Positions 24,627-38,000 of a stretch of DNA of 64,000 nt are shown here, piece by piece. Source of the DNA: Stichopus chloronotus (Eukaryota > Echinodermata > Holothuroidea > Aspidochirotida > Stichopodidae); NCBI GenBank assembly GCA_021234535.1, contig CM037838.1:25025969-25089968 (forward strand). Reading direction: 5' to 3'. Position numbers and translations under genes: made by a program. Below the pieces are notes generated by a model. That model was not told the origin of the DNA, searched no databases, and worked only from the letters and a program-made list of their open reading frames with translations. The stretch's first letter is position 1. Each line of letters starts with the position of its first letter.

Positions 24627-27600
24627 AGGTTGTATGTCTCTCTGCTTTTCCTCTTTGACTTGTTCAACCTTCCTCAAACAGTCACAGTTTTGAAAGCAAA
24701 ATACAGTACAGTACTTGTACATGACCAGGTGAGATTTAAAGCAACAATTGATCAGCAAAAGGTTTGTCACAGATGGAAAAACAGAATACTCACTGTTAAT
24801 TTCTTCAATCAACTTCCTTTGCATTAATAATTGAGAACGTGGTGAGAAAAAACGCCAAGATACATGACAAAAACATACTGCAATCCTTCAATGCACAGAT
24901 TTTACCACTCTCTTTGCAAGGATTCAAAGACAAAAGAAAAAAGAAAAGAAAAAAAGGCACATGTGTAACTCATTAATGCTTCATTTGTGAAAATATTTTT
25001 TGAATAATATTATTGAAACGCTATAAATTTTCAAAACGCATTTATGTGTGATACTTCAGTGAAACGACAGTATTTTTATGAAAAAAGGCTCTGTAAGACT
25101 AAATGACAATTTACATGATAATGGGATTTTCTGCTTAATAATTACTTTTTGTGTGCACAAAAACCATGTTAAGAAACACCATATGGGACCAAAAAACACA
25201 AGTAGTTCTGGCAAATTTCACTCTGTTAATCCATCCGTACCAACTGTGTCATATTTAAGTATACAACCAATCACACTGATCAGCAAGTAGGTAGATTTTT
25301 GACAGATAAGAGGATTAATTTGGGGGAGGGAGGTCTACAAGACATTGTCTTTAAAATTGATGAGATTTTGAGGAACAGAAGGACAATTTTCAAGATATGC
25401 TGGACATTAAAGTGATTTGTTTATATCAGGTTGACATAAGCAAAACATATCACAACATTCACAAACCCACATAACTAAAAACCACAAAACTGTGTGCCTT
25501 CAGGAAACCACAATAATGAATAATCTAATACCTAAAGATAACCTTCAACCCAATGTGGTCAGAATAAAAGGGCATGCAAAGGACATGGCACATTGCAAAC
25601 GACTTAAAAAAAACATTGACAGTCACACTGTATTTTTCTTTTGTATAAGTCTGCATGGTGACAAAGGGTCAACTACAGGTGCAAAGGAAATACTGAGTTT
25701 GAAGAATAATTGTAAATGGATGGAAAAATATCAAACAGTGGTCATTAAGGGTTACATGTGTAAACTCAGACTGGCTATAACACAAAAACGACTGTTGTGT
25801 CATACGGTGAAGAGGTAAGACATGGGTTCAGGACTGCATTGATAGATAGGACTGAGAAAACAGAGACTAAATTCATAAGATAAAAGAGGAGATGGGGAGG
25901 GGGGGGGGGAACTCAGGCACACAAGAGGAGGATCAAGACATAAATAAAACATGCACGTATCTACTTGCAATTAAATGGCTCATGAGAACATGAATTTTGA
26001 AGTGTATTAAATCTGGTCAACTCTAAAGTCGCTTTATGAATGTTTTCTAGTTGAAAAGTAAGAACAACTTCTGTGAAAGGTTAGCATGGTGGTCATGTGA
26101 ACTATTCCAACCAACTGAGGAGGTTGCATTTTTTCCTGAGTATATTTAAGGTAAAGAAAGCACCAGAGTGCCAATTTTTAAGGTGGAAAACATGTCATAA
26201 TTTGACCACATATGATGGTCAGGGTTCTCGCTAGCCTGTTTTAACTGGTGCACCATCCAGTTTGAAACTTATTTTGCCCAGTTTCAGAGTTTCCAGGGAG
26301 GAAAGGGGTATCAGACAAGACCCAGTACTCTAGAAAAGAGAAATGTACTTGCATGGTTCTCCTTCATTATTTCTATGTAAATTTCACCAATTATTTGAGA
26401 GTACAATTACTACTGATTTAGTGTGCAGGATTTAACACACAGAAATGCAATTAGTCATCACAATATGTAAAGTATTGTGGTGTGCTGTACTTCATACACA
26501 GAAGACACAAAAATCTATTCCATACTGCCTAAGAAGCAAACTGAGATGGCCAAAAATGAAGTCACATTTCACAGCTTAAGCAAGGAAATCAAACTCTGGG
26601 ACAATGCTGTTGGCGCTATTGTATATCTCAGCAAAAGTCGGCTGATGTCCCCGCAATATCAAAGGCACTTGCCTGAAGGTTCTTCCCCAAATGACACTTA
26701 ATATATCGACCCTAACTGCTCGGGTCCAGCGATGATCAAACTAAGATTAAACACTTTAAGCCAACTCACAATATTTTGGATCTTGCAAGCTGATAAGCAT
26801 CTGATGATAAAGTGATAATGAACAGCTTTAACGAATGGAAAAGGAGGTGTTTGCATACATCAGAGAGGTCTTGACACTGAATTGCCCCAAAAACGATTAT
26901 CCTTTAGTTGACCTGGAGTTTCGAAAAGGGACTATTGAAAATCCAAAACTGGTGCAGTTGTTGATATCCATAGAGTGTTGAAGTTGCGTTCCACAAATCC
27001 CACACAATCTTTGCCTTTTGTCCTTTGATGACCTAACCCCTCCCCATTTCAACTGAATCCGGAACATTCTTAAACACCATCTTTTTGGGTATTTTTTGTC
27101 CTTTCTGTTTGGTCACATTTACCACTTTTTTTCAAGTTCAGAATTAAAATGGCAAAGTTTATGGAATATTTCTTTGTCTGTCTCACGGTTTCATAATTCT
27201 CACTACTGTCACACAGGTCTTCTCTCTCATCACCATTTTTCCTACCATTCTCCCAATTTGTTGAAGATGAAGATTCATCCCTCCCTCACAAACACCATAT
27301 TCCTGATCTTATACCACAGAGAGGGGGAGTACCAACAGAGGTTATCCTTCTGTCTCTTGAGGGTTAAGTACTTTCCCTGAAATTTCCAGTTAGTGCACCC
27401 TGGATAAATTGTTTTGGTTTCCACAGGTGCAATGGCTTCCTGTGAATACCAACAATGAGTACAATGGGCTGGAGGTATGCCAGCACTGGAAGAAACAAGT
27501 TCAAAAGTTCTCTGCAAATATTGCGTGCAAATCCTTAAGAGAGTCAGAAAGGGTGTTACAAAAAACAAGGAGGGAAAGAGGGGGGGGGGAGGGGGAAAGA

Positions 27601-28337
27601 AAGACCCCAAAGAGGTAGCAAAACATAGTATTTGTTGCTTAGCCATGATTGTGCACATCTCACATCAGTTTGAGTTTGAGATACTCTGAGGATTGTACGC
27701 TACTCCTTTGGTAAGACAGTATTTGGAAAAAGAAAGCCCTATCAAGCATCTTTACTTAGAAGTCGACATCACAACCTTCAAGTTGAAAGGATGCAAATTC
27801 TAATACTGACATCCATGTCTATGTCCGAGACACATTTAATATCACATGCTGTATATCTGTGCTTCGATTGTTCTTGGGCTTTACCTCCAGTTTGTTACCT
27901 CCACCCCATTAAGACTTTTGTCTTACATTACTTAAATCCCCATTCTTTTCTTTGAACATTAGACAACCACTGAAAATGGGAGGTGAGCATAGAAGGGGAG
28001 GGAAAAGGACAGGGGGACAGGGGAGGAAGAGCTGGAAAACTCATGAACCACGTTTTCCTCTGATGCTTTTCTTCTACTGCAACTATTATTAAATGGAAAA
28101 ATATAAGTATAACACCGTTTACTTTGTCACCTTTCCTGACTAAAAATGATTGATTCTCATGTGTATATACATCACAGGCAGATCTGTCGGTCAAAATTAA
28201 TTACACTACACAGCAATTAGCCAGCAATAATTAACCTAAGAGGGTGGTACCATTTCATTCGCATGCAAAGCACATGTGACTGACGCATGTCCAAATCAAC
28301 CCAACCCCCCAACAACCAACGTACCATAGGTCACGGC

Positions 28338-28465
28338 GAGTTAAATTTCAAAGGCATTAAAACAAAACTTGCATCTTGGTGGGACTTTGGCAAAGGTAAA
28401 TATTATTGTTTATCAAAATTTGATGAAAATCTTAGGAAGGTCAAGGAACAATATTATGTGCACAG
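28338..28465 (+). repeat. Diverged direct repeat, copy A
   Basis: Shares ordered blocks with 28667-28783: GTTAAATTTCAAAG, GGACTTTG, a GGTAAATATT block followed by TTGTTT, and GAGGTCAAG/GAAGGTCAAG. Unknown family. Confidence 0.45.
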
Positions 28466-28666
28466 GCACAAAGTGATATATCAATTTTTTCCAGTCCTGC
28501 TACAATCTTTGACAATTCACGAAAAGGGAGAAATAATCTAATTAGTCAGTGATAATGAATCATGGGATTGCTACCATATTTAAGTGAAAGCAAGTGCATC
28601 GCACATGGCTACCTTATGTCCATTCATTCTTCATGTGCAAGGTAGGGGATGTTAAATTTCATGGGA

Positions 28667-28783
28667 AGTTAAATTTCAAAGACCTGTACCTAACCATGGC
28701 TATCTCCACAGGACTTTGATCAGGTAAATATTTTTGTTTTTCCTATTTCATGGAAACCTACTGAGGTCAAGAAATATACACCT
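28667..28783 (+). repeat. Diverged direct repeat, copy B
   Basis: Second copy of the block at 28338-28465, same orientation about 330 bp further on. It could be an old local duplication or two fragments of an interspersed repeat. Confidence 0.45.
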
Positions 28784-29170
28784 GTAACAAAAAAAGTAAA
28801 TTCTTTGAATTTCAATTTCTGATAAATCTAGAGAGATATATATTTCCAATCATTTCCAATAATCCTATCTTAACCATTTCCAACTTCTGACCACACTTTA
28901 TTTCTGGTATAATTTTCACACTGCATGACTAGTACATAGTGTCAATTGTCTGACCATCGGAATGGCTTCTCAACAGATTTGTATTGAACGACAAAAATTC
29001 ATCTCCCTGAAAATTGGTTGGAAAAACAGGCCAAAACAACCATTTTAAAAGACTAGGCCAGCAAACTAGGGGTCAAAGGTCATTCAGAGTTATGGCACCT
29101 CTCCAACTACTGTATGGGTATTGTATTAGCAGTAGTCACAGCTTGCTAACAAACAGAATTAAGCTTTAAG

Positions 29171-29523
29171 TTAAAGGGAAACAGGGCGTTTAGAATACAC
29201 CAACATGACATATAAGAGAAATAGCTTTAGTCATTGTTAAACCATTCACTCTCATCAATAAACATCTGCCAAAGCTTCATCTCCTCAAAACATTATGCAT
29301 GTGATGAGTAACGGAAGATGGATCATTTGAATTTTGAAAAGTTTGGGTGAACAAATTCGTGATGAACAACAAATAACTGAGTTTCTATCTGTGAGGAACT
29401 TATTTCTTGAAAAGAAGACTACTGTCCTTCCTTATTTTGAATAATCTATCATTCTGCGTCCACAAACATTGGTTTTAAGAATATGGATGTTTCCTGTAAA
29501 ACAAACGCCCTATTTCCCTTTAA
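29171..29523. mobile_element. TTAA-bounded MITE-like element, copy 1
   Basis: 353 bp. The left end reads TTAAAGGGAAACAGGGCG and the right end is its inverse (CGCCCTATTTCCCTTTAA) with one mismatch, giving terminal inverted repeats of about 20 bp, outermost base pairs TTAA. A related copy in the same orientation starts at 30344. No coding capacity. TTAA ends suggest a piggyBac-type non-autonomous element; that is inference from the termini alone. Confidence 0.65.
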
Positions 29524-30343
29524 AGCAGGATGTGCTATCTGAAGAAAAAACAAAACAACAGCAGCCTTTGTCATTCATCTTCCACCATTCTCTTTGAACT
29601 GCTACCAACCTGGTAAACAACATCTACAGCACATTTCTTTCAGGAAAGTTCATTAATTATGATGTGAATTACAGTTGAAAGGAGAGCAATTTAGTTTTTT
29701 TTCAGCTACAAAGTTAGCAGAACTAGGCCCTGTGGTAAATGTGGGGAACTTCTGGGTGGAGACCACCTCATGAAAATCCTATGCAAAACATATTTCTTTT
29801 GGAAATAAGGATACACTTGGACAAATGGACCACTGTACAGTACTTTCATTAGCTGAAAGCAAAAGCCTAGCCAGCCCTTTGGTAAACTTATGAAAACGTA
29901 GGAATAACAGCACATCCTGCTTCAAAAGCTATCTGGGCGATATACGTCGTAACTAAGCATTGCATTTTTCAGTATGTTTTATGAGAAGTACCATACAATG
30001 GAATGAGTGAAGGTTAGAGAAGAGCCATACCATAGTGACAGGGAAGAGGTATTTTGAGTCAGAAGGCTTATAGTATTAAAGTAATTAATTTGAACAGTCC
30101 TCCTTGAACAGAATGGACACAAGAGCCTTTATGGAAAGGTAGAACATGAGTTGGGTAAATTGATTGTTAAAATATGAAATAAACATGAAAGAACGATATT
30201 ACACGTTTAATGTCCCATTCTGTGACACAAAGAGACAGTGAACCACCAACATATCATACAAGGTGAACCACTATTCTCAGAACCATCTTCAGGGTAGATT
30301 TAACTACTGCTTAGCATTTATGCAAATTAGTCTCCCATTTTCC

Positions 30344-30700
30344 TTAAAGGGAATTAGAAGCATTCACAATGCACCGACATGGCATACAAATACAATATTT
30401 AGTTTCAATCATTGATAAAATTCAAGCTCATCAATAAGCATCTTGAAAAACTTCAACTTCTGAAAACATAAATGCATAACATCAGTAACAAAAGAATGCA
30501 TCACTTGAAGTTTTGAAAGTTTACATGAGCAAGTCACTCTTCAGTAACAACTTACTGAATTTCTATCTGTGACAAACTTACTTCTTGAAAGGAAGGCAAC
30601 TATGCCTCAACATTTTGAGTAATCTGTCATTCTGTGTCCACAGATAGGGGTTTTCAAAATATGATATTTTCCGTAAAATAAATGCAATACTTCCCTTTAA
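30344..30700. mobile_element. TTAA-bounded MITE-like element, copy 2
   Basis: 357 bp, bounded by TTAAAGGGAA and TTCCCTTTAA. It aligns along its length with 29171-29523 (shared blocks include CATCAATAA, TTTCTATCTGTGA, TTTTGA-TAATCT-TCATTCTG and GTCCACA) but is clearly diverged, and its inner terminal repeat is degraded. This is an older or independently inserted member of the same family. Confidence 0.62.
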
Positions 30701-30956
30701 GCATGACACTGAAAAAGGAACAAAGGATCCAATTTTGATAATTTCTTCGGGATGATGATATCTGGTATGTTTGACATATATTTTAACCTACCGTTTACTG
30801 TCTGGCAATTATCGATGCGTGAACTGAACAATAGAGATTGCTATCTATCTTGATATTAAAACCCATGTTGTAGTCTAACCAAACTCGGTAACTTCTATCT
30901 AATCAGTTAACTTATGAACGATAGATTTATTAACAGCAAATCCAAATGAATGATAA

Positions 30957-31000
30957 CTTTTAAGTGCCTAAAAAAAAACTTTTAAGTGCCTAAAAAAAAG
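30957..31000 (+). repeat. 22-bp tandem duplication
   Basis: Two adjacent units of CTTTTAAGTGCCT plus an A-run (30957-30978, 30979-31000) differing only at the last base. Confidence 0.9.
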
Positions 31001-34000
31001 AGGGTAAAGCCAAATACGCAGAAGAGCTCCTGTCCTGACAAGATACACAGTAGATTCTATAAAGGAATGGGGGAGATGGGAGGGGGGAATGCCGGAGGAA
31101 GGAGATCAGGGAGGCAATGGAAGAGGGAGATAGAAATTATGGGATATGGGAAAATATTGAATACGATTGGAAACATACATTTCCTCTGTCATTTAGTTTT
31201 GCCAAACTGAATTTATCTGCGTGAAGAAGTTGATTTGTCCAATAGGTACTATCACATACCTTGGGTTGTTGGAGGTGATAAATCTCACATGTACGCTTAC
31301 ACACATCATTGAGTATGACTGTTGACAGCATTTTCATTTCAAGTGACCTGGAAATGAAGTCTGAGAATGTCGAGAGACGATATCGGCTTTGGCAATGTTC
31401 ATAGCTTGGTTTGAGATTAAATTTGGGTGAGAAGATGTTGGAGTTGCATTTGAATTAGGAGTTTACCATATTTGACTATGCACCGCTATATGGTATCATG
31501 GTTTATTTACTCTTATGTCCACGTAAAAGTTAGGCTGTGCCAAGTGTAGGAAATAGTATGATAGGCGCGCTCGTACATTGCTTGAACTAACCCCAGATCA
31601 TGCATTATCATCCGTTCATGCACGGTCCAGCATTGATTAACTATTCATTACAAATTATCTAAAAGATGACAAACAATGAAAAAAATTACCCTTTCTCCTT
31701 GTGTTGTATGAATATATTTCATTGCTTAAACATACATGCCCTGCAAATGGTTCAGTGACCATATTCAATATGAACGCAATTATGGTCGAAATTTGTCTCA
31801 AATTAGGTATTGGTATGAAGGATTAACTGAGACATTTAATCACATCCGACCAGACAAGCCAATGGTGAGATGTAGTTTCCATGGATACAGAATGCTTCAG
31901 AGGCCACACAATGTGCAATAAATTCAAACTTTTGGCCAATTTATATCAGTTTTTGTGCTGAGGAATTGAATCTGGGAGGGAAAGTCCTGTAAAAAAAAAA
32001 AACTTTTCAGGAGGGAATTTCAAAATCAAGAAGAAAGTTGTCACTTTGTAAAGATTCTATTGAATTTATTGTGTGTATTTATAATTGTAGCTATGACCTC
32101 AGGCATGGAAAAGTGAGCAGGAATTTCCTGCATAAGATTGATCTTTTTGCAGGATTCAGGGGACAAAATGCTGGATTCACGCAATCCTGCACCTAAGCAG
32201 GAACACTGGTTTTCAAGAATGACGGGGGATACCACATAATGCAGTCAGGACAAAGCACATTCAACAGGGGTGTATAGTACCTATTTGCTGCCAGGTAATT
32301 TTAATGTGTCTATGTGGTGTGATCCAACTTCAAAGTCTCTTTTCATGAAAAAGTAATCTGCTGAGTTGGAAAATGGGTATATGTGTCAAGTGTCAGGTGA
32401 AATGCACATGTGACTTGCAGCAACATCAGGCACCACCAAGTGCAGGTAAGCATAACCCGGCCTTTAATTGTGGTTCTATTGAAAAATATAGGAGACAGGT
32501 AAATATGTAGTGACTTTTGAGAGGTCTAACCCATGACAACAACACACCAAACATGTAACCAACTTTTGTAATAACACACTGATATCAATCGATAGATATC
32601 ATGCAATCTACTTAAAACTACTTTTTATCCCCTGACGGCACTGTAAAAATCTGGCCTGACAGTATTTTATCTTTCCTACTTTCAAGTGAGATCCCACCAA
32701 ATCCAGTTCCGACCGGACCTCACAGTAAAGATCCGGTGAATCCTTAGACAACTTTGCACTGGGCCGGGGTACGCTATGAACTAGAGCTGGGTGCACTATG
32801 AACTAAGAGGATACACAGCAACAAGATGAGGACAAAGTTAGAGACAGCTATAAGTCACACACAGTAATAGATCATGTTACTATCGACATGACGTGACAGG
32901 AGCTTTGGTCACCTCAGATTTACTTTCTACTCCACCACCATTGTGATACCAGACTAGGACAATGACCGAATTAGTGCGACCTGTACGCTGCGGTGGCAAA
33001 GTGGCTTGTTATCATAGGAGCAAACATACCCAAGAATAAAAATAGATTAAAAAAGTTAATTTATTGCTTTGTGACAAATCATGAGCAACAAAAGAATGGA
33101 ATAGAACAAACAACCATGAATGTTATCGATTGTAAACTCATGATAAAGCGGGAGTCATGTTAATAAAGAGCAACCAGCGATATCATGTTCAAACAGTATA
33201 CTGCCCTCATAAATATGTCTACTAGCATCTTAGGTTACTTGCTGGGTTTGCACTGGGTACCAAAAATTTAGGCCTGCGTACCTGCAGTTCGTAGTCGGCT
33301 GAGTACCAGGTTACTTGTGTTAGGCTTTGAATTTGTGGTGAGGTCATAATATGACACTTTGCTTTGTACATTATTATAACACCACATATCTTGTGGGCGG
33401 GCATGACTATGAACCATGAAGGCATATGTGCTGTCACAGCTACAATATACACATGTGAAACCTTGGATGCAGGTAGTAATTTAAGAAACCGGCACTCACA
33501 TTGTTAGTTAGGTACCAGGTACAAGCACTAATTATTAAAATACATCATTAAAGTTAGTTACTACAAACTACACTTACCCTACTGGAGGTAGTACCTGCAA
33601 TCAGGGTCATAGCCACAAATTTGTCTGTCAAGTCCTGAGCGAGTGAAGCCCGCACAAGACTATCTAAATGCAGCTCAAACATGGGTAGGCAGAAAGCATA
33701 CAAGAAAGGTTTGGCCCAAAATACCTCTCATATCGTGGGAAATAGCACTTCCCAGGTATTTTAAGGCCAAAAGTTTCAGGTCAACTGCACACATGGAAAA
33801 TACAAGCAATATCATAAAAAAATATGCTCAAAGGGAGAAGGGGTGGCTTCGCCCTCCCCCGCCTCGCTTTGCCTTGACTACGAGCCTGTCTGCAATGAAT
33901 GCCTATCTACCGAGATAATCTTTAAAATGAATTATTCGACCATAGAAGGGAGGTCTGGTGGATGATATCCATGGCGACAGACACAATAGCACCCCACTAT

Positions 34001-34146
34001 CGGCTCATTACACATTACATGTTTGCAGTTCGCTGGATACAAAGGTTTCTGCTTTTATTTTTTCCTGTTTTGCACATTCTGTTTATGCTCTCTATTATAT
34101 GTAAGTTTACATAAGATAGCGTTTGATCTTGCAGGGCTGATCACCC

Positions 34147-34184
34147 GGTCCGATCAAGACCCTCCTTTCGGTCTCATACGGACC
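34147..34184 (+). other. Imperfect stem-loop in intron
   Basis: Outer arms GGTCCG/CGGACC and inner arms AGACC/GGTCT fold around an 8-nt loop. It sits in a short GC-rich, CpG-containing island (about 34140-34260) unlike the AT-rich intron around it. Confidence 0.5.
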
Positions 34185-34904
34185 TGACCTTTTTTTAAGT
34201 TTCACGATGGTTCTCGACGAGCACCGGTGCGGCTACGAAAGAGGCCACCCAGAGGTGAAGAAAATTTTAAGATGTCTATTTGAAGATACAGGTACGACAC
34301 TGCCAGAAAAAACCTACAATGTTACTCAAAAATGTGGAACGAGCTCCTCGAATACAAACAGACAAAGGGTGATTGGCTTTCCCTAGAGTTAGAAAAATAG
34401 CAGACCAGTGGTACTCAATTAGTTCTACTAGTGTCTTTGTTCATGTTGGTCACTCTATACCAAAATTTGACCCTAGCTGTCTTTGCACAAATTGTCATGA
34501 ATTTGACCTTTTCTGGTAAACCACTCTATGGAGAGGTGTGCTTCGAAACCATTGGGAGAATTTTTCATTATCATCCAGTAAAGACATTATGGCATGACTG
34601 GTTGACATTCTACTTTAGTATTCATAAGCAATGTCTTATAGGACTGTGCAAGATCCCCAAATTTTGGTCGTTTTAGACAAAATTTGGAGAAGATTAAAGC
34701 TCAAACTTGAAATAAAAACTGAATCAGAACTGAAGCTGATATCGCTCTGGTATAACTACACGCAAGTCCATATATGTAGAAAGAGGAATGGTGTTACATA
34801 AGGTGAGAGACAGACCTGTAGACAAATTCTTGGGAAAAGTTTTCAGGACTTTTGCTTTTATTCCAAAGAATTCACATCATTACATTTATTGACTTCAAAC
34901 TCAC

Positions 34905-35051
34905 CCTTGCTTCCAGTTTACATAGCTCCTTCTGTGCTTCGTATAACCTGTTTTGGAGTTCCTCCTTTTGTTTGATGGATGTTTCTAATTCTGACTTAAT
35001 CTGCAACCTCTCTTCCTCTATCCTCCTCATTTGGTTACTCGTCATTTGATT
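34905..35051 (-). CDS. EVI5: EVI5 coiled-coil exon (NQMTSNQMRR block)
   Basis: 147 bp, 49 codons, phase 0 at both ends. It begins N-Q-M-T-S-N-Q-M-R-R-I-E-E-E and ends K-E-L-C-K-L-E-A-R. It is uniformly helical and charged, with E/K/Q heptads, and aligns with the vertebrate EVI5 block starting NQINSNHLRR. It is the only central coiled-coil exon without the LREAE repeat. The acceptor is CTTTTCCTTCCATCCATAG; the donor is AGG|GTGAGT. Confidence 0.88.
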
Positions 35052-38000
35052 CTATGGATGGAAGGAAAAGAAGACGATATAAGGAAGAGAAAACGACATG
35101 GAAGGAAACGTAAATGAAATACATGGAAATAAATGACAAAAGGCAAATGACAGAGGAAACATTGCCTATTCAGGTTCTTCAGTGTTGAAAGTTTAATTGT
35201 ACTATCTAAAGGTGAACTGTGTCACCACCTTGATGGTAAAGCATTCACAATAGAGAATGAGCCCAGAAAAACATGGGTGTACACCAAAACAAAAATTCTG
35301 ACTGCCAAAACTGGGTTTCGCTCTTGTACGCAATTTTGGCAAATTCCACATGATCAAAGTATACTAAAATTTCTGTAGGACTGCAACTGCTGAGAAACAT
35401 TAGCCACCTTCAATAAATGCAGTTAAATAATACCAAGGCTAGGTGATTTAATTTATAGAACAATAAAAATTACAAAGGTTTCATTTTACATATTTTGTGA
35501 ACACCATTGCTTTTGCTTTATACGATGCTCTTCTGGTAAATTTCATACCGTCCACATCGGTATGACTATACATTGGTGGATTGTATGGGTATACTGTCTA
35601 ACCGTGCTACCACTTATGCATTCCCACTTTTTCATTACCCCATGTTTTAACCAGGGAAGTAATTCAAACAGGTTCCCATCTCATACAGTTTTTTAAAAAA
35701 AAAGAAAAGACAATCACAAATATTTCAACCCTGTGTGTTAAAAAAGGTTATTGAAATACAACAGGTAACATGACATCAGTGAATGGGTCATGTTCTGCAA
35801 ACCAAAAGTCTCCTTACTCAGTTTTTGAAGAGAGACACCATAAAGGACATGGTACTTCCCAGAGTTGCCTATGGTTGATGCCTTAAAAGAGTCTGGTCAC
35901 AGATTTGCGTTAAGTGATTTCCATCATTAAATACCCTATCATTGTAGCTTCACTTGTGTGTCAGATGTTCAGAATCTCTTGGTTTGACCATTTATATCAC
36001 AAAACATGAGGAATAATCAACAGATGTTAGAAAATACCACAAAATTTGTGAACCAACTTAATGAGCCCATTTTCTGTCTGAATTTTTTTTTTTTCATCAC
36101 CAAAAATGGCTTTTAATAAAATTGTGTTGCAACATCATGTTGCAATGTATATAATTGAAGACACTTCAGACAACAGTGTGCGGTAAGTATCCTTCCTACT
36201 TTACGCAGCATACACACATCACTGTACATAGTCATCTATTTCATTCAAAGGGTAAGCACCTGCATGGTTTCTTGAAATTAGTCTCTTTCAAGTACTTTAG
36301 ATATGTTTATTTTAACTTTGAACAACCCGCAAAGTGAGTAATCTTTATCTAATCATAACGATAAAGGCTAAAACAAGTGAAAGAGTAATTGAGACTTAAT
36401 TTTTGATAACTAATGGCCATCATTAAAAGTTTCTTCAACTCCAAAAAGACATCTTGTGCCAACAGAGTGAAACACCTTTGAACTTCTTAATCATAATATT
36501 GCCAACGGAATATGTACACTGACACAGGTGACCGTCCACAGAGAGTTCTAATCAGCAAAGAGGACAATTCCCTGGCACCTGCGACAATTTTTTCGCCGTT
36601 TTTTTTTTTCTTCTTTCTGTGAAGGAGACTTTTTCAGGGTGTTGTTGATGATCTTGAAAGACCTCTGCTATGGATCTTTCACCAGCAGGTTTCCTAGATG
36701 AAAGATGGTTACTATTTTCTCTACGAAATGAAGGTTCTCTAAACATGTCGTCAACTTTTCACAAAGGAAGATTTCCGATAATCGTGCGTATGTCATCAGC
36801 GAATGACTATAAGCAAACAAGGTGCAAGAAAGTGGAAAAATTTACACATCGCAACATTTTAAAAAATAAACCCTCTCCCAACACCTTCACCGATTCAATA
36901 AAGGATGGAAATTTCCTTCAAATCAATCGTCTTTTTCCACCTGTGTTTTTTACTCTTATTCTAAGGCACCAACTGAAGTAAACAATAGAATTCTCCTAGG
37001 TCCTACAGGTCATGACCACATTTAAATGACATTGTGGCCAAGGGTTGGTTTTTTTTTCCTCATTCAGTGAACCTCAGATTTGTCTGAGACAGTGATACGC
37101 TGTGAAATGAGGTACGTTAGTTCCGTGATTATGATCGGCAAAATCGTGTGTTTCAAAAGACGCAGATCGATAAAAAAGACAAAATTTGCATGCAATCATT
37201 GAGACTGTTTGGGACATTCCATCGTTTTCTATTTTACGAGGTAGGAATGAACTGAGATACAATAAATGCACTGTAAACAGGAAAACAGGAAAAATCTCAC
37301 ACTTTTATAATCGAACAACACTGTGCATTTAAAACGTTTTGTTTTGACTGAGCCACAATCTGTAAACCAGTGAAATTCAATTTCAAATTACTGAATTAAC
37401 ATTTCCTGTAATCTGATATGTTTTTGGACTTGTAACGGATGACCTCCCCGGGAAAGCTAAGCTATCAGCAACAACACGCAGCGATCACAAGTCAATCACT
37501 TTGTGTCCCTGCTTGCCTTCGGAGATGATAAAGCTTCTTATCTCTGGGATTACGAAGTTCGGGCCTTATCAAAGTCGCAAGAGGTAATTTACGATAAAAA
37601 ATTTAGTGAAGAAATGCAAACAAACCCAAAGAATTATGGCAAAATTGTTTCACATTCAGGTTGTCATAAGAAAAAAATAACCTTAAACTGCAAGAGCATA
37701 GAATAAAGGGGTGAACAAACTCTTCAATATTTATTCAGCAGTGCATATCAATGCTTAAAACAGGATTTCTACAAGTTGCCTCAGGAACAATATGGGAGTC
37801 ATAAATTCTGCTAAGGACCTTTCCCATGGTTCTTTAGTTTTATGTTTAAGGTGGTGATTAACAGCGTCCTTGCAGAGCAACCAAAAAAGGTTCATGGTGC
37901 CAAGGCATGAAAGAGCTGACAGGGAGGGTACAGTTTTACAGAGAAAATGCAAACCTTTCCAATTTCACAGGGCAACGAGCTTGGTAAGGGCTTAAAAAAA

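Larger units (their letters stand above)
20349..34904 (-). other. EVI5: Largest bounded EVI5 intron (14.6 kb)
   Basis: No residue of the EVI5 alignment is missing between the flanking exons, so no coding exon is expected here. It contains purine-rich tracts (20578-20738, 21361-21426), a G-run cluster (24579-24626), a diverged repeat pair (28338-28465, 28667-28783), two TTAA-bounded MITE-like copies (29171-29523, 30344-30700) and a 22-bp tandem duplication (30957-31000). Remaining stretches look like ordinary AT-rich intron. Confidence 0.7.

Noticed and set aside
31260..31347. Exon-like segment on the minus strand with good acceptor (TTCATTTCCAG) and donor (AAG|GTATGTG) in the large EVI5 intron
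   Set aside because: Its frame would need a phase-2 start and phase-0 end, whereas the flanking EVI5 exons join in phase 0. The other two frames contain stops, and the EVI5 alignment leaves no residues missing here.
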